Shown: positions 1 through 7,489 of the stretch, in pieces
Layout: each line of letters starts with the position of its first letter
Numbering within the stretch: the stretch's first letter is position 1
NCBI RefSeq assembly: GCF_022758235.1
Contig: NZ_JALEBG010000003.1
Location: 496,001 to 560,000 of the forward strand
Source: Pontibacter liquoris
GTDB lineage: Bacteria > Bacteroidota > Bacteroidia > Cytophagales > Hymenobacteraceae
Direction: 5' to 3'
Length of the DNA stretch: 64,000 bases
Translations under genes and position numbers: made by a program
The notes under the pieces: model-generated
What the model saw: only the letters and a program-made list of their open reading frames with translations
Told to the model about the DNA's origin: nothing
Databases searched by the model: none

Positions 1-413
1 ATTGCACTAGGCCAGACCGCAACAACACCTACCTGCTGGGCTCCAGCATGGGCGGCCTGATTTCGTTGTATGGCGTGCTGGAATACCCGAAGGTATTTGG
101 CGGCGCAGCCTGTCTCTCTACCCACTGGCCTTTTACGCTAAAAGAAAACAACCCGGCGTTTACCCATGCCATGGCCGCCTACCTGGCCCAACAGCTGCCC
201 ACGCGCCACAAGCCCCGTTTATACTTTGATTACGGTACCCAAACGCTTGATGCCTGGTATGCACCTCATCAGCAACTCATCGACAGTGTATTGGAAGGCA
301 AAGGGTATGGCAGTAAAAACTGGGTAACGCGCCGGTTCGAAGGGGCCGAGCACAGCGAGCGCTCCTGGCGCGAACGCCTGGCCATCCCTGTAACTTTTCT
401 GCTTCGGAAATGA
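1..413 (+). CDS. Putative esterase, alpha/beta hydrolase (C-terminal part)
   Basis: The frame is open from the left edge (first complete codon at base 3), so the N-terminal part lies outside the window; about 136 residues are visible. They contain the nucleophile elbow GSSMGG with the catalytic Ser, an LYFDYGTQTLD segment that probably carries the acidic residue, and a late AEHSERSW segment that fits the catalytic His. This order matches the PF00756 esterase family (esterase D / Fes type), which cleaves carboxylic esters. The substrate cannot be read from this fragment. The stop TGA (411-413) overlaps an ATG at 410, which suggests translational coupling to the next gene. Confidence 0.8.
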   Translation, partial: CTRPDRNNTYLLGSSMGGLISLYGVLEYPKVFGGAACLSTHWPFTLKENNPAFTHAMAAYLAQQLPTRHKPRLYFDYGTQTLDAWYAPHQQLIDSVLEGKGYGSKNWVTRRFEGAEHSERSWRERLAIPVTFLLRK

Positions 414-478
414 TATACCCGGGTATGGCTGAAGCGCAGGATAACCCGACCCCAATAAATCAAAGCTGCCCATTGTAG
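410..478 (+). other. Candidate original start of the Nudix gene, out of frame
   Basis: An ATG at 410 overlaps the esterase stop (ATGA) and opens a frame reading MIYPGMAEAQDNPTP before a TAG at 476-478. The Nudix frame upstream of its GTG reads PDPNKSKLPIVEQVSSGGVAY, which looks like genuine Nudix N-terminal sequence but has no ATG. A one-base shift near 452-456 would join the two frames into one natural N-terminus. This could be a real frameshift, a sequencing error, or a non-standard start. Confidence 0.45.
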
Positions 479-525
479 AACAGGTATCATCGGGCGGCGT
501 AGCTTACCCGGCAAGTGCCACGGGT

Positions 526-909
526 GTGGAGGTTGCGCTGATCAGTGTCGGCGCGAAGGCGCGGTGGCAGCTGCCCAAAGGGTTGGTAGACCCGGGCGAG
601 ACACCGGAAGTTACCGCTGTGCGCGAGGTGCGCGAAGAAGCCGGCATAACCACTACCCTGGTCCAGAAAATTGATACGATTGCATACTGGTACGTGGGCG
701 ACAAAGGCAGGCAGCGCGTGCGCTTCCATAAGCAGGTACATTTTTTCCTGCTGGCTTACCAGCATGGGCAGGTAACAGACCACGATTGGGAAGTAAACGA
801 AGCCCGCTGGGTAAACCTGCCTGAGGCCATCGGCATGCTGGCTTTTAAAAGTGAGCGGCAGGTACTGGAAAAAGCCCAAACCCTGCTGGAAACAATGCTG
901 AGGGAATAA
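526..909 (+). CDS. Nudix hydrolase
   Basis: Nudix enzymes hydrolyse nucleoside diphosphates linked to another moiety. The signature is complete: G-x5-E-x7-REVREEAGI within residues 20-42, including the metal-binding REVREE core. The GTG at 526 is the first conventional start in frame, but homologous-looking sequence (VEQVSSGGVAYPASATG) continues in the same frame back to about base 445. The true protein is therefore probably about 25 residues longer, and its start may be displaced by the frame problem at 410-478. The protein is about 127-150 residues, usual for a single-domain Nudix protein. Substrate unknown. Confidence 0.85.
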   Translation: MEVALISVGAKARWQLPKGLVDPGETPEVTAVREVREEAGITTTLVQKIDTIAYWYVGDKGRQRVRFHKQVHFFLLAYQHGQVTDHDWEVNEARWVNLPEAIGMLAFKSERQVLEKAQTLLETMLRE

Positions 910-1209
910 GCTTACTCCTTGCCCTCCACCTGTTCCGCTTTATTTAAAAGGTATCTCACCGTTTGTTTGCGCCGGCAGCAAGCCCGGAAAGTATAAGGAA
1001 GCCACACCTACACAAAATAGTTTGGTTAGCACTTTCTCTTATCTCCTTCAACAGGTTTAAGCAGCATAACATATCCGCTGCTTTCAGGCACCCTTTATTC
1101 CTCCTCTCAAAAAAATTTGAAAAAATTTTCAAAAAAAGTGTTTCTTCATTTTCTCTTCATCTTGACAGTATAGTTTTGGATCATAAACTATAAAAAACGA
1201 TCTGAACAA
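910..1209 (+). other. Intergenic region, no gene
   Basis: This 300-base gap holds no convincing gene; a short open frame at 963-1193 has no recognisable domain or start signal. It contains one AAGTATA heptamer near 990, an A/T-rich near-palindrome at 1116-1133, and the promoter of the next gene. Confidence 0.6.
1171..1178 (+). promoter_or_regulatory. Bacteroidetes-type -7 box TAGTTTTG
   Basis: TAGTTTTG matches the TAnnTTTG -7 consensus of the Bacteroidetes housekeeping sigma factor. It lies 32 bases before the ATG at 1210, leaving a leader of about 25 bases. No clean TTG is seen at the expected -33 distance. Confidence 0.5.
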
Positions 1210-2241
1210 ATGAAAAAACTAACCCTTATAGCCGCCGCCGTACTAAGTGCTGCCGCTGCCTTCGCCCAGACTTCTGCTACACAAGTTAACGTGAGTGCCC
1301 AGAGCACCACCCAGGCTTCGGCCAATGGCCAGAACAAAAATGCCGACGCAGCCAGCCAGACCTCAGGCTCGGTTTCCATAACCCAGGAAGGTGCGCTTGT
1401 AAATGCAACCGCAATGAAGCAAGCCGGTCAGGCAAAAGCCGCTGATGCAAAGGCTGAGGCTAAAAAATCCAAAAGAGAATTGCGTAAGCAGCGCAAGGCT
1501 GCCGCAGAGGCCGCAGCGCAAACAGCTGTAACAGCCAGCGCGAAAGGCCAGGCAACAGCTGCTGTAGCAGCCGAAGCCAGCCAGCGCACGGCTGCCACAG
1601 CAAACGCCAAAGGCAAAGCCCTGGCAGAAGCCGCCGCTACCAGCGCCGCCCTTACAACAGACGCTGCTATCAGCACCGAAGCCACTACTGCCGTAGAAAC
1701 AGCCTCTGCAGCCGAAAATCATGGCCAGGCAGTAGCCGAGGTGGCACACAGCGCAGAAGCGACCACTACGACCAAGGGCCAGTTGGTGAGCAACGTTGCC
1801 GCTGCAAATGGCAAACTGGTAAGCGAAGCTGCCGGTAATGCAAAAGCCCTGACGCTGGCAGAAGCACCTGAAGCGCCACAGCAGGAAAATGGTAAACCCG
1901 CTAAAGCACCAAAAGACAAAGCGCCTAAAGAAGTGAAGGAAAACCAGGGCCAGGCTGTAGTAGATGTAGCCCAGACCACCGAAACAGAGGTAAACGCCAA
2001 AGGAAAAGCGGTGAAAGAGGTAGCCACTGCCCGTCGCCAGGAAAAACCCGTGAAACTGGATGGCGATGTTGCAGCAGAAACAGCCGTTAAAGCAACAGGT
2101 GCTGCCCGCGTCGTTACAGCCGGCCGTCCGGTAAGTGCAGGCCGCCCGGCACGTGTGCTGAAGGCTGGTGGCGCTGTGAAACCGGTGAAAGTAACAGGTG
2201 CGGTGAAAGCCGGTTCCATCATCAAAGTTGGTAAAAACTAA
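1210..2241 (+). CDS. Ala/Lys-rich secreted repeat protein, unknown function
   Basis: The 343-residue protein opens with a signal peptide (MKKLTLIAAAVLSAAAAFAQ, cleavage after AFA). The mature part is dominated by Ala, Lys, Thr, Glu and Val. It has loose repeats in which a G-Q/K-A/L core (NAKGKA, NHGQAVAEVA, TTKGQLVSNVA, NQGQAVVDVA, NAKGKAVKEVA) recurs about every 25-60 residues. The C-terminus is basic (GRPVSAGRPARV, then several K-rich units). I recognise no domain. The composition suggests an extended or helical periplasmic or surface protein, which is inference. It precedes an outer-membrane protein and a two-component system on the same strand. Confidence 0.75.
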   Translation: MKKLTLIAAAVLSAAAAFAQTSATQVNVSAQSTTQASANGQNKNADAASQTSGSVSITQEGALVNATAMKQAGQAKAADAKAEAKKSKRELRKQRKAAAEAAAQTAVTASAKGQATAAVAAEASQRTAATANAKGKALAEAAATSAALTTDAAISTEATTAVETASAAENHGQAVAEVAHSAEATTTTKGQLVSNVAAANGKLVSEAAGNAKALTLAEAPEAPQQENGKPAKAPKDKAPKEVKENQGQAVVDVAQTTETEVNAKGKAVKEVATARRQEKPVKLDGDVAAETAVKATGAARVVTAGRPVSAGRPARVLKAGGAVKPVKVTGAVKAGSIIKVGKN

Positions 2242-2259
2242 TTCACCCTTTATACTTAG

Positions 2260-2296
2260 CTACCGGCAGCCTGGCATTTGCACAGGCTGCCGGTAG
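2260..2296 (+). promoter_or_regulatory. 14-bp perfect hairpin between two genes
   Basis: CTACCGGCAGCCTG (2260-2273) pairs perfectly with 2283-2296 around a 9-base loop. No T-run follows, so this is not a classical terminator. It ends 11 bases before the ATG of the next gene and could attenuate transcription, protect the upstream mRNA end, or occlude the ribosome site. Confidence 0.6.
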
Positions 2297-2307
2297 TTAC
2301 ATCCGAT

Positions 2308-3234
2308 ATGAAACCACAACTTGCATTATGGCTCTTGCTGGGATGCATCCTGCTCTCGGGGAGCCGGCTAACAGCCACACCTATCCTTACGCCGGTAAAG
2401 CCCGACGATACCACGCCGGCAGATTCTGTGACGAAGAAAGGCTGGTGGACCGTGAGCCTGGAGACGGCGAATAACTCCTCGTTTTACGGGCGCAACACAG
2501 CCAAACAATACCCTTATGTGGCGGCCACGGTCTCGTATGTGCACAACACCGGGCTTTGGGCTTCCGCTACCACCTACCAGCTCTTTAACACCGAAGATTA
2601 TATTGATGAAACGGATGTGTCGGCGGGCTACAGCTTTAAGATCTCGCCGCGGGCTACGGGTAACATCAGCTACTCACGCTTTATCTTCAGCGAGAATACG
2701 CCGCTTGTGAAATCCGTTACCGCCAATGCCCTTACCGCCAATGCTGCTGTGGACTGGAAGATCCTGTACACGGCCCTTACCAGCAGCTATGTGTTCGGGG
2801 GCAGCAGCGATGTGTTTGTGGTGCTGGAAAACTCGCGCTATATTGCACTCAATCCGCTCTGGAAAGGGAAACGCGCTATTGGCCTGGACCCCAAGATCAG
2901 CCTGACAGGCGGCACGCAGGAATTTTCAGAAACGCATACTATCACGGAGCAGAACAAGAAAAGCGTGGGCGGCGCCATCGGCGGCATCCTGGACCCGCTG
3001 AAGCCCGGCAATGGCAATAGTGGCAACAATGGCGGCACCACCACCACAACTACCACAACCACGGTGCACCGCTTTCAGCTGCTCAACTATGAATTTCTGT
3101 TGCCGGTCGTGGTATCGCTGGGGAATTTTGAACTGGAGCCTTCATGGCGCTATTCCATCCCAGTAAACCTGCTGGAGGGCGATGAGTCCACAGCGCAGTC
3201 TTTTTATACCTTTAAAGCAAGCTATACTTTCTAA
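2308..3234 (+). CDS. Predicted outer-membrane beta-barrel protein, unknown function
   Basis: I chose the ATG at 2308 because it gives a good signal peptide (MKPQLALWLLLGCILLSGSR); a TTG at 2278 would add ten residues encoded by the preceding hairpin. The 308-residue protein has alternating polar and aromatic strands (ATVSYVHNTGLWASATTYQ, SAGYSFKISPRATGNISYSR) and ends in YTF, the C-terminal aromatic signal of outer-membrane barrels. A low-complexity insert of Gly/Asn followed by nine Thr (around 2995-3062) probably forms an extracellular loop. No family recognised. It sits just ahead of a two-component system that may be co-transcribed with it. Confidence 0.7.
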   Translation: MKPQLALWLLLGCILLSGSRLTATPILTPVKPDDTTPADSVTKKGWWTVSLETANNSSFYGRNTAKQYPYVAATVSYVHNTGLWASATTYQLFNTEDYIDETDVSAGYSFKISPRATGNISYSRFIFSENTPLVKSVTANALTANAAVDWKILYTALTSSYVFGGSSDVFVVLENSRYIALNPLWKGKRAIGLDPKISLTGGTQEFSETHTITEQNKKSVGGAIGGILDPLKPGNGNSGNNGGTTTTTTTTTVHRFQLLNYEFLLPVVVSLGNFELEPSWRYSIPVNLLEGDESTAQSFYTFKASYTF

Positions 3235-3264
3235 CATCCTTACACCCTTAGCTGATTTATACTG

Positions 3265-3939
3265 ATGCATGTACTGATCGTAGAAGACGAAGCCAGCCTG
3301 GCAAAAGAGTTGGTGCATTTTCTATCGCAGGAGCATTATAAGTGCGACTGGGCCGCGACCGGCCGGGATGCTTCTGAAAAGATTGCCGTAAACCTGTATG
3401 ATTTCATTCTGCTGGACCTGGGCCTACCCGACTACAACGGCCTGACGCTGCTGCAGGAAGCCCGGCAGCTGGATCATGAACCGGCCATTCTCATACTTAC
3501 CGCGCGTGGCTCGCTCGAAGAGCGCATCGAGGGCCTGGACCTGGGTGCCGATGATTACCTGCCCAAGCCTTTTTCGCTGCTCGAGCTGCAGGCCCGCATG
3601 CAGGCCGTGCTGCGCCGCAAGTTCAAGATCAAATCGTCGGTGCTGGCCTTTCATGGCCTGGAGCTCGACCACAGCACCCGCCGCGTCACACACCAGGCCA
3701 CCGAGATCAGCCTCACCAAGAAAGAATTTGACCTGCTGCATTACCTGCTCCTGCACAAGAACCGCATCCTGACACGGCTGCAGCTAACCGAGCACATCTG
3801 GGGCAACCTGCTGGAAGATGATTACGATTCCAACTACATTGATGTGCATATCAAGAATCTCCGCAAAAAACTGGCCGCCTATATTACCGACGAGTGGCTG
3901 GAAACCGTGCGCGGCGTAGGCTACCGGCTAACTACCTGA
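3265..3939 (+). CDS. Response regulator, OmpR/PhoB family
   Basis: A 224-residue two-component regulator. The receiver domain (1-118) has the acidic pair in VEDEAS, the phospho-acceptor Asp in LLDLGLPD, and the conserved Thr and Lys in LTARG and PKPFS. The C-terminal winged helix (about 128-222) ends with the typical VRGVGYRL. It binds DNA in the cytoplasm once phosphorylated. The next gene, the histidine kinase, begins one base after its stop, so the two form a cognate pair. Targets are unknown; the outer-membrane and Ala-rich genes just upstream are candidates. Confidence 0.93.
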   Translation: MHVLIVEDEASLAKELVHFLSQEHYKCDWAATGRDASEKIAVNLYDFILLDLGLPDYNGLTLLQEARQLDHEPAILILTARGSLEERIEGLDLGADDYLPKPFSLLELQARMQAVLRRKFKIKSSVLAFHGLELDHSTRRVTHQATEISLTKKEFDLLHYLLLHKNRILTRLQLTEHIWGNLLEDDYDSNYIDVHIKNLRKKLAAYITDEWLETVRGVGYRLTT

Positions 3940-3940
3940 C

Positions 3941-5257
3941 ATGCGGCTACAATCCAAACTCACGCTTTTCAGCGCCCTTTCCAAGATCATCCTTTTTCTT
4001 TTGCTGGTCGTACTACTGCCGCCCCTTATCCACAGGGTGGCCCTGCATAATACCGACCAGCGCCTGCTGGAGCAAAAGGAACAGGTGCTGCGCATGGTAG
4101 AGGAACAAGGCATCGAGAACTTTATTCTGGAGGGCGACAACAGCGCTTACGGGAGTTATAACCTCTTAAAAGAGGAATTTATCTCGATGGAGAAAGTGGC
4201 GCCCGGCTTGGAAGTCGACTCCATCGGTAACAGCCTGCGCAAAGTGGAAGGCGAGGTAGTGGATTACCGCGTGCTGAGCCTGACCTTCCAGATCGCCGAC
4301 CAGACCTACCTGCTGGAGATCGGCCGCAGCATTGCCACCATCCGCGAAAGTATCGACATCCTGCAGCAGTATGCGCTTATCTTTCTAGTCGTGGTGGTGG
4401 TGCTGACTGCCTTCGTGGATTTGGCTTTCACCAAAATACTGCTGCGCCCGCTCCTGCTCATCATCCGGCGGCTGCAGCGCATCGGCCACCCCAGCACCTT
4501 TCAGCCTACCAAATTAGCCAGCACCACCACCGATTTCGTGTACCTCAATGATACCATCAATAACATGATGGGCCAGGTGCAGGCGGCCTTTCTGAAGGAA
4601 AAAGAGTTTATCGGCAACGTGTCCCATGAGCTGCTCACGCCGGTCTCGATCCTGCAGAACCGCATGGAAAACCTGCTGGCCGACCCCGACACCCCGGAAC
4701 ACCTGCTCATAAAGCTGGTGGATAACCAGCGCACGCTGCACCGCCTCAAAAGCATCATCCAGGCACTGTTGCTGATCTCGCGCATAGAGAACGAACAATA
4801 TCTCAAAAACGAGGAAGTAGAAATTAAAATGCTGGTCGGGGAGGTTGTGGAAGAGATCAGGGACCGCGCCGAAGCCCGGGAAGTAGCACTGGAAATGGAC
4901 TTATCCGACGACTGGACCTTGGTGCAGGCAAACGAGTCGCTGCTATTCACCATGCTTTTTAATGTAGTAAACAACGCTATCAAGTATAACCGCCCCGGCG
5001 GGAAAGTAATCCTCACCGGTCGCCTTGCTAAAAAAGGGTACGAACTATGCGTAACCGATACGGGTGTTGGCATTGCAGCCGCGCAGCTGCCCCACATTTT
5101 CAGCCGCTTTAAACGGCTGCACGCCCCCGACGGCGAAAGCCACGGCCTGGGGCTTCCCATTGTGCAGACCATCGCCCAGTTCCACCGCATCAAGCTTTCG
5201 GTTACCTCCGAGCCCGGAGAAGGCACCACCTTCTGCTTCCGGTTTCCGAACACCTGA
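3941..5257 (+). CDS. Sensor histidine kinase
   Basis: A 438-residue membrane kinase. One transmembrane helix near residues 12-30 and a second near 140-165 flank a roughly 110-residue periplasmic sensor without a recognisable fold. A HAMP-like linker follows. The H box is FIGNVSHELLTPVS, with the phospho-acceptor His and a Leu where Lys or Arg is common. The ATPase domain has the N box NNAIKYN, the G1 box DTGVGIA and the G2 box GLGLPIVQ. It is cotranscribed with the regulator upstream, with a one-base gap. The stimulus is not evident. Confidence 0.93.
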   Translation: MRLQSKLTLFSALSKIILFLLLVVLLPPLIHRVALHNTDQRLLEQKEQVLRMVEEQGIENFILEGDNSAYGSYNLLKEEFISMEKVAPGLEVDSIGNSLRKVEGEVVDYRVLSLTFQIADQTYLLEIGRSIATIRESIDILQQYALIFLVVVVVLTAFVDLAFTKILLRPLLLIIRRLQRIGHPSTFQPTKLASTTTDFVYLNDTINNMMGQVQAAFLKEKEFIGNVSHELLTPVSILQNRMENLLADPDTPEHLLIKLVDNQRTLHRLKSIIQALLLISRIENEQYLKNEEVEIKMLVGEVVEEIRDRAEAREVALEMDLSDDWTLVQANESLLFTMLFNVVNNAIKYNRPGGKVILTGRLAKKGYELCVTDTGVGIAAAQLPHIFSRFKRLHAPDGESHGLGLPIVQTIAQFHRIKLSVTSEPGEGTTFCFRFPNT

Positions 5258-5340
5258 CGCAAGCACTAGCCTAAGTATAAAGCTGTGCCGGTTTCCTTTT
5301 CCAAAACTATATCCGCTGTTTTACCGCATAAAGGATTCAG

Positions 5341-5348
5341 TATCTTTA
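5341..5348 (+). promoter_or_regulatory. Possible -7 box TATCTTTA
   Basis: TATCTTTA differs from TAnnTTTG at one position and lies 24 bases ahead of the next ATG (5372). That distance resembles other genes in this window. Confidence 0.35.
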
Positions 5349-5371
5349 AGCCGTAAACAAGAACGAACGCT

Positions 5372-6244
5372 ATGAAAGTAGGATTTATAGGATTAGGCAT
5401 TATGGGCAGCCGCATGGCCGCTAATTTACAGAAAGCCGGCTACGAGCTGGTGGTCTATAACCGAACACAATCCAAGGCGGATGCCCTGGTAAAGCAGGGA
5501 GCTACGCGGGCAAACACCCCGGAAGATGTGGCCCGCCAGTGCCGGCTGGTGATCACGATGCTCTCGACACCGGAAGCGGTGGAAGAAGTGGCGCTGGGCC
5601 ATGATGGGTTTCTGAAAGCCTTGCCCGGCAACTCGCTTTGGGTGAACTGCAGCACCGTAAATCCCTCCTTCACCATAAAAATGGCTCATCATGCCAAAAA
5701 AATGGGCCAGCGCTACCTCGATGCGCCAGTATCGGGCACGGCAGGTCCCGCCGAAAAAGGGGATCTCATTTTCCTCATCGGAGGCGAAGCGGCTGATATT
5801 GCGCAGGTGCAGGAATTGCTGGATGTGATGGGCAAAGAAACGGTGCATGTGGGCGCTCCCGGTCAAGGCGCAGGCATGAAAATGGCCAACAACATGATGC
5901 TGGCACACGCCATGACGGCTTTTGCCGAAGCACTTCGACTAGGCACCGCGCTGGGTATTTCGGAGGAGATGCTTTGCAAGACCCTGCTCAATGGCCCGGC
6001 CGCCGCGCCATACCTTAAACTAAAACAGCCTAAAATTCTGGAGCGCGAGTTCTCGCCCCAGTTTCCGCTTGAGTGGACGCACAAAGACCTGCACCTGGCC
6101 AGCATCACCGCTTACGAGCAGAACATAGCGCTCCCTTCGTTGCAGGCCACCAAAGAGCTGTATGCACAGGCAAAGCAGCAAGGCCTGGGAGAGGAGGATT
6201 TTACCGCCGTGTACCGCGTATACCTGCCGAATGAAGAAAAATAA
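5372..6244 (+). CDS. NAD(P)-dependent beta-hydroxyacid dehydrogenase family protein
   Basis: The 290-residue enzyme belongs to the 3-hydroxyisobutyrate / 6-phosphogluconate dehydrogenase family. The Rossmann motif GFIGLGIMGSRMA is at residues 4-16. The substrate-binding motif DAPVSGTAGPAEKG lies near 120, and the catalytic Lys is in GAGMKMANNMML near 170. Family members reduce small aldehydes such as glyoxylate or succinic semialdehyde, or oxidise 3-hydroxyacids. The sequence alone does not choose between them; the GLYR1-like subgroup seems likely. It is a single gene followed by a strong terminator. Confidence 0.88.
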   Translation: MKVGFIGLGIMGSRMAANLQKAGYELVVYNRTQSKADALVKQGATRANTPEDVARQCRLVITMLSTPEAVEEVALGHDGFLKALPGNSLWVNCSTVNPSFTIKMAHHAKKMGQRYLDAPVSGTAGPAEKGDLIFLIGGEAADIAQVQELLDVMGKETVHVGAPGQGAGMKMANNMMLAHAMTAFAEALRLGTALGISEEMLCKTLLNGPAAAPYLKLKQPKILEREFSPQFPLEWTHKDLHLASITAYEQNIALPSLQATKELYAQAKQQGLGEEDFTAVYRVYLPNEEK

Positions 6245-6273
6245 AGAAGTATAAACCAGGTATAGGAATCAGG

Positions 6274-6300
6274 GAGGCGCAAGATTGCGCCTCTTTTTTT
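6274..6300 (+). terminator. Rho-independent terminator
   Basis: GAGGCGCAA and TTGCGCCTC form a 9-bp stem (6274-6293) with a two-base spacer, followed by seven further T. It ends the dehydrogenase transcript. Confidence 0.85.
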
Positions 6301-6364
6301 ACCTATAGCGGCGGCTTTTACCACATACGCTCGCAGGAGCCCCCGAAATGCTTCTGGGCAGCGA

Positions 6365-7309
6365 TTATAGTGTGAGGTAAGGCCGCAGCTTCTCGAAAAG
6401 TTCCGGGGTTATGAGCTTGATCTTTTGCAGCTCTTCCAGGTTGCGAAAGCTGCCGTGCTGCTCGCGGTAAGCCACCATAGCGCGGGCCACGTTGGAGGAG
6501 ATGTATGGATGCGCCTTCAGTTCGTCGGCGGTGGCTGCGTTTATACTTAGCTGCGGCGGCGTGTAGGCATCGGGGACAAACGCATACTTGTGCAGGCTGT
6601 CCACCACCTCAGGCGGCAGACCATATACTTCCCGCAGCTGCGCCATACTATGGAAGCCCCCCAACCCGGTTCTATACTTGACGATGCGGGCCGAAAGCTT
6701 GCTGCCGATGCCGCGTATCTGCTTGAGCTGAGCGGTATCGGCGGTGTTGATGTTGAATGGGGCAAGTATAAATTTCTCGCGTGGCGGGTAAGCGGCCTTC
6801 TTTTGGGAATAAGGCGATGGTGTGTTGCGGGCATACTCCTGGCGCTTGCCATACTTGTCAGGGCGTTTTTCCGGCAGCTGAATGTAAGGGTAGAGCCGCT
6901 GAAAAACCGAATCAGGCAGGCCGTATATCCTACCCAGTTCGGCTTTATAGGTCAGGTCGCCTACTTTCTTGCGGTAATTGAGGATGCGCTGCGCCAGGTA
7001 TTTGGGCAATCCGAAGGCCTGCCACTCCTCCACCGACAGGGTGTTGGGGTTAAACGGCCGTAGCGCTACGGTAGCCACGTTATACTTGTTCCGGCGCAGG
7101 GGCTGCTTTGCCTCCAGCTGCGCTACCAGGCTATCGAGCGTTTGCTTGTCGGCAGCGGCGGTGCTGCCTGGCGATGGCCGGTAAAACCAATCAAAAAGAA
7201 ATGGTGCTGCCGTGAGCAGCACCATTATACTTATCAGCCACAGAAAGCCGTTTACCTCGCCTTGCGAAAAGCCGAAATAACGACGGATCCAACGCCGGAG
7301 CTGTTTCAT
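6365..7309 (-). CDS. Membrane-anchored helix-hairpin-helix (ComEA-like) protein
   Basis: The 314-residue protein starts with a short cytoplasmic stretch and one transmembrane helix (about 21-40). It then carries three or four repeats of the ComEA-type helix-hairpin-helix: FNPNTLSVEEWQAFGLPKYL, FNINTADTAQLKQIRGIGS and LSINAATADELKAHPYIS. HhH units bind the DNA backbone without sequence specificity, and in ComEA they receive incoming DNA during natural transformation. The anchored repeats make a DNA-uptake role possible but unproven. It is the last gene of a presumed transcript: its ATG lies 9 bases beyond the stop of the small MetS-like gene. Confidence 0.85.
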   Translation of the reverse strand: MKQLRRWIRRYFGFSQGEVNGFLWLISIMVLLTAAPFLFDWFYRPSPGSTAAADKQTLDSLVAQLEAKQPLRRNKYNVATVALRPFNPNTLSVEEWQAFGLPKYLAQRILNYRKKVGDLTYKAELGRIYGLPDSVFQRLYPYIQLPEKRPDKYGKRQEYARNTPSPYSQKKAAYPPREKFILAPFNINTADTAQLKQIRGIGSKLSARIVKYRTGLGGFHSMAQLREVYGLPPEVVDSLHKYAFVPDAYTPPQLSINAATADELKAHPYISSNVARAMVAYREQHGSFRNLEELQKIKLITPELFEKLRPYLTL

Positions 7310-7318
7310 GGCGTTAGC

Positions 7319-7480
7319 CTAGCGGGCTGGTTGCTGGCGGTCCGGTTCGTCGTCGTTATCCAGGTATGAATCCGGCTCGGGCTTCGGAGGCGTGCTTAAC
7401 ACCTTGGTAAAAAAGAATATTGTCAGTCCGGTAACCAACGTGATGGTCAGGACCATCACCATAAGGGCAGATGTGTTCAT
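7319..7480 (-). CDS. Small NSS-transporter subunit, MetS-like (53 aa)
   Basis: A 53-residue protein with an N-terminal hydrophobic helix (SALMVMVLTITLVTGLTIFF) and a short acidic, Pro-rich tail. It starts 9 bases after the stop of the NSS transporter. MetS is a small one-helix subunit required with MetP for methionine transport in Corynebacterium, and short MetS-like proteins follow many bacterial NSS genes. The identification rests on size, topology and position, not on a diagnostic motif. Confidence 0.75.
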   Translation of the reverse strand: MNTSALMVMVLTITLVTGLTIFFFTKVLSTPPKPEPDSYLDNDDEPDRQQPAR

Positions 7481-7489
7481 AGCAGCTTT

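Noticed and set aside
963..1193. Short open frame ahead of the Ala-rich gene
   Set aside because: It overlaps the predicted promoter, has no ribosome-binding site or domain, and its start is unlikely.
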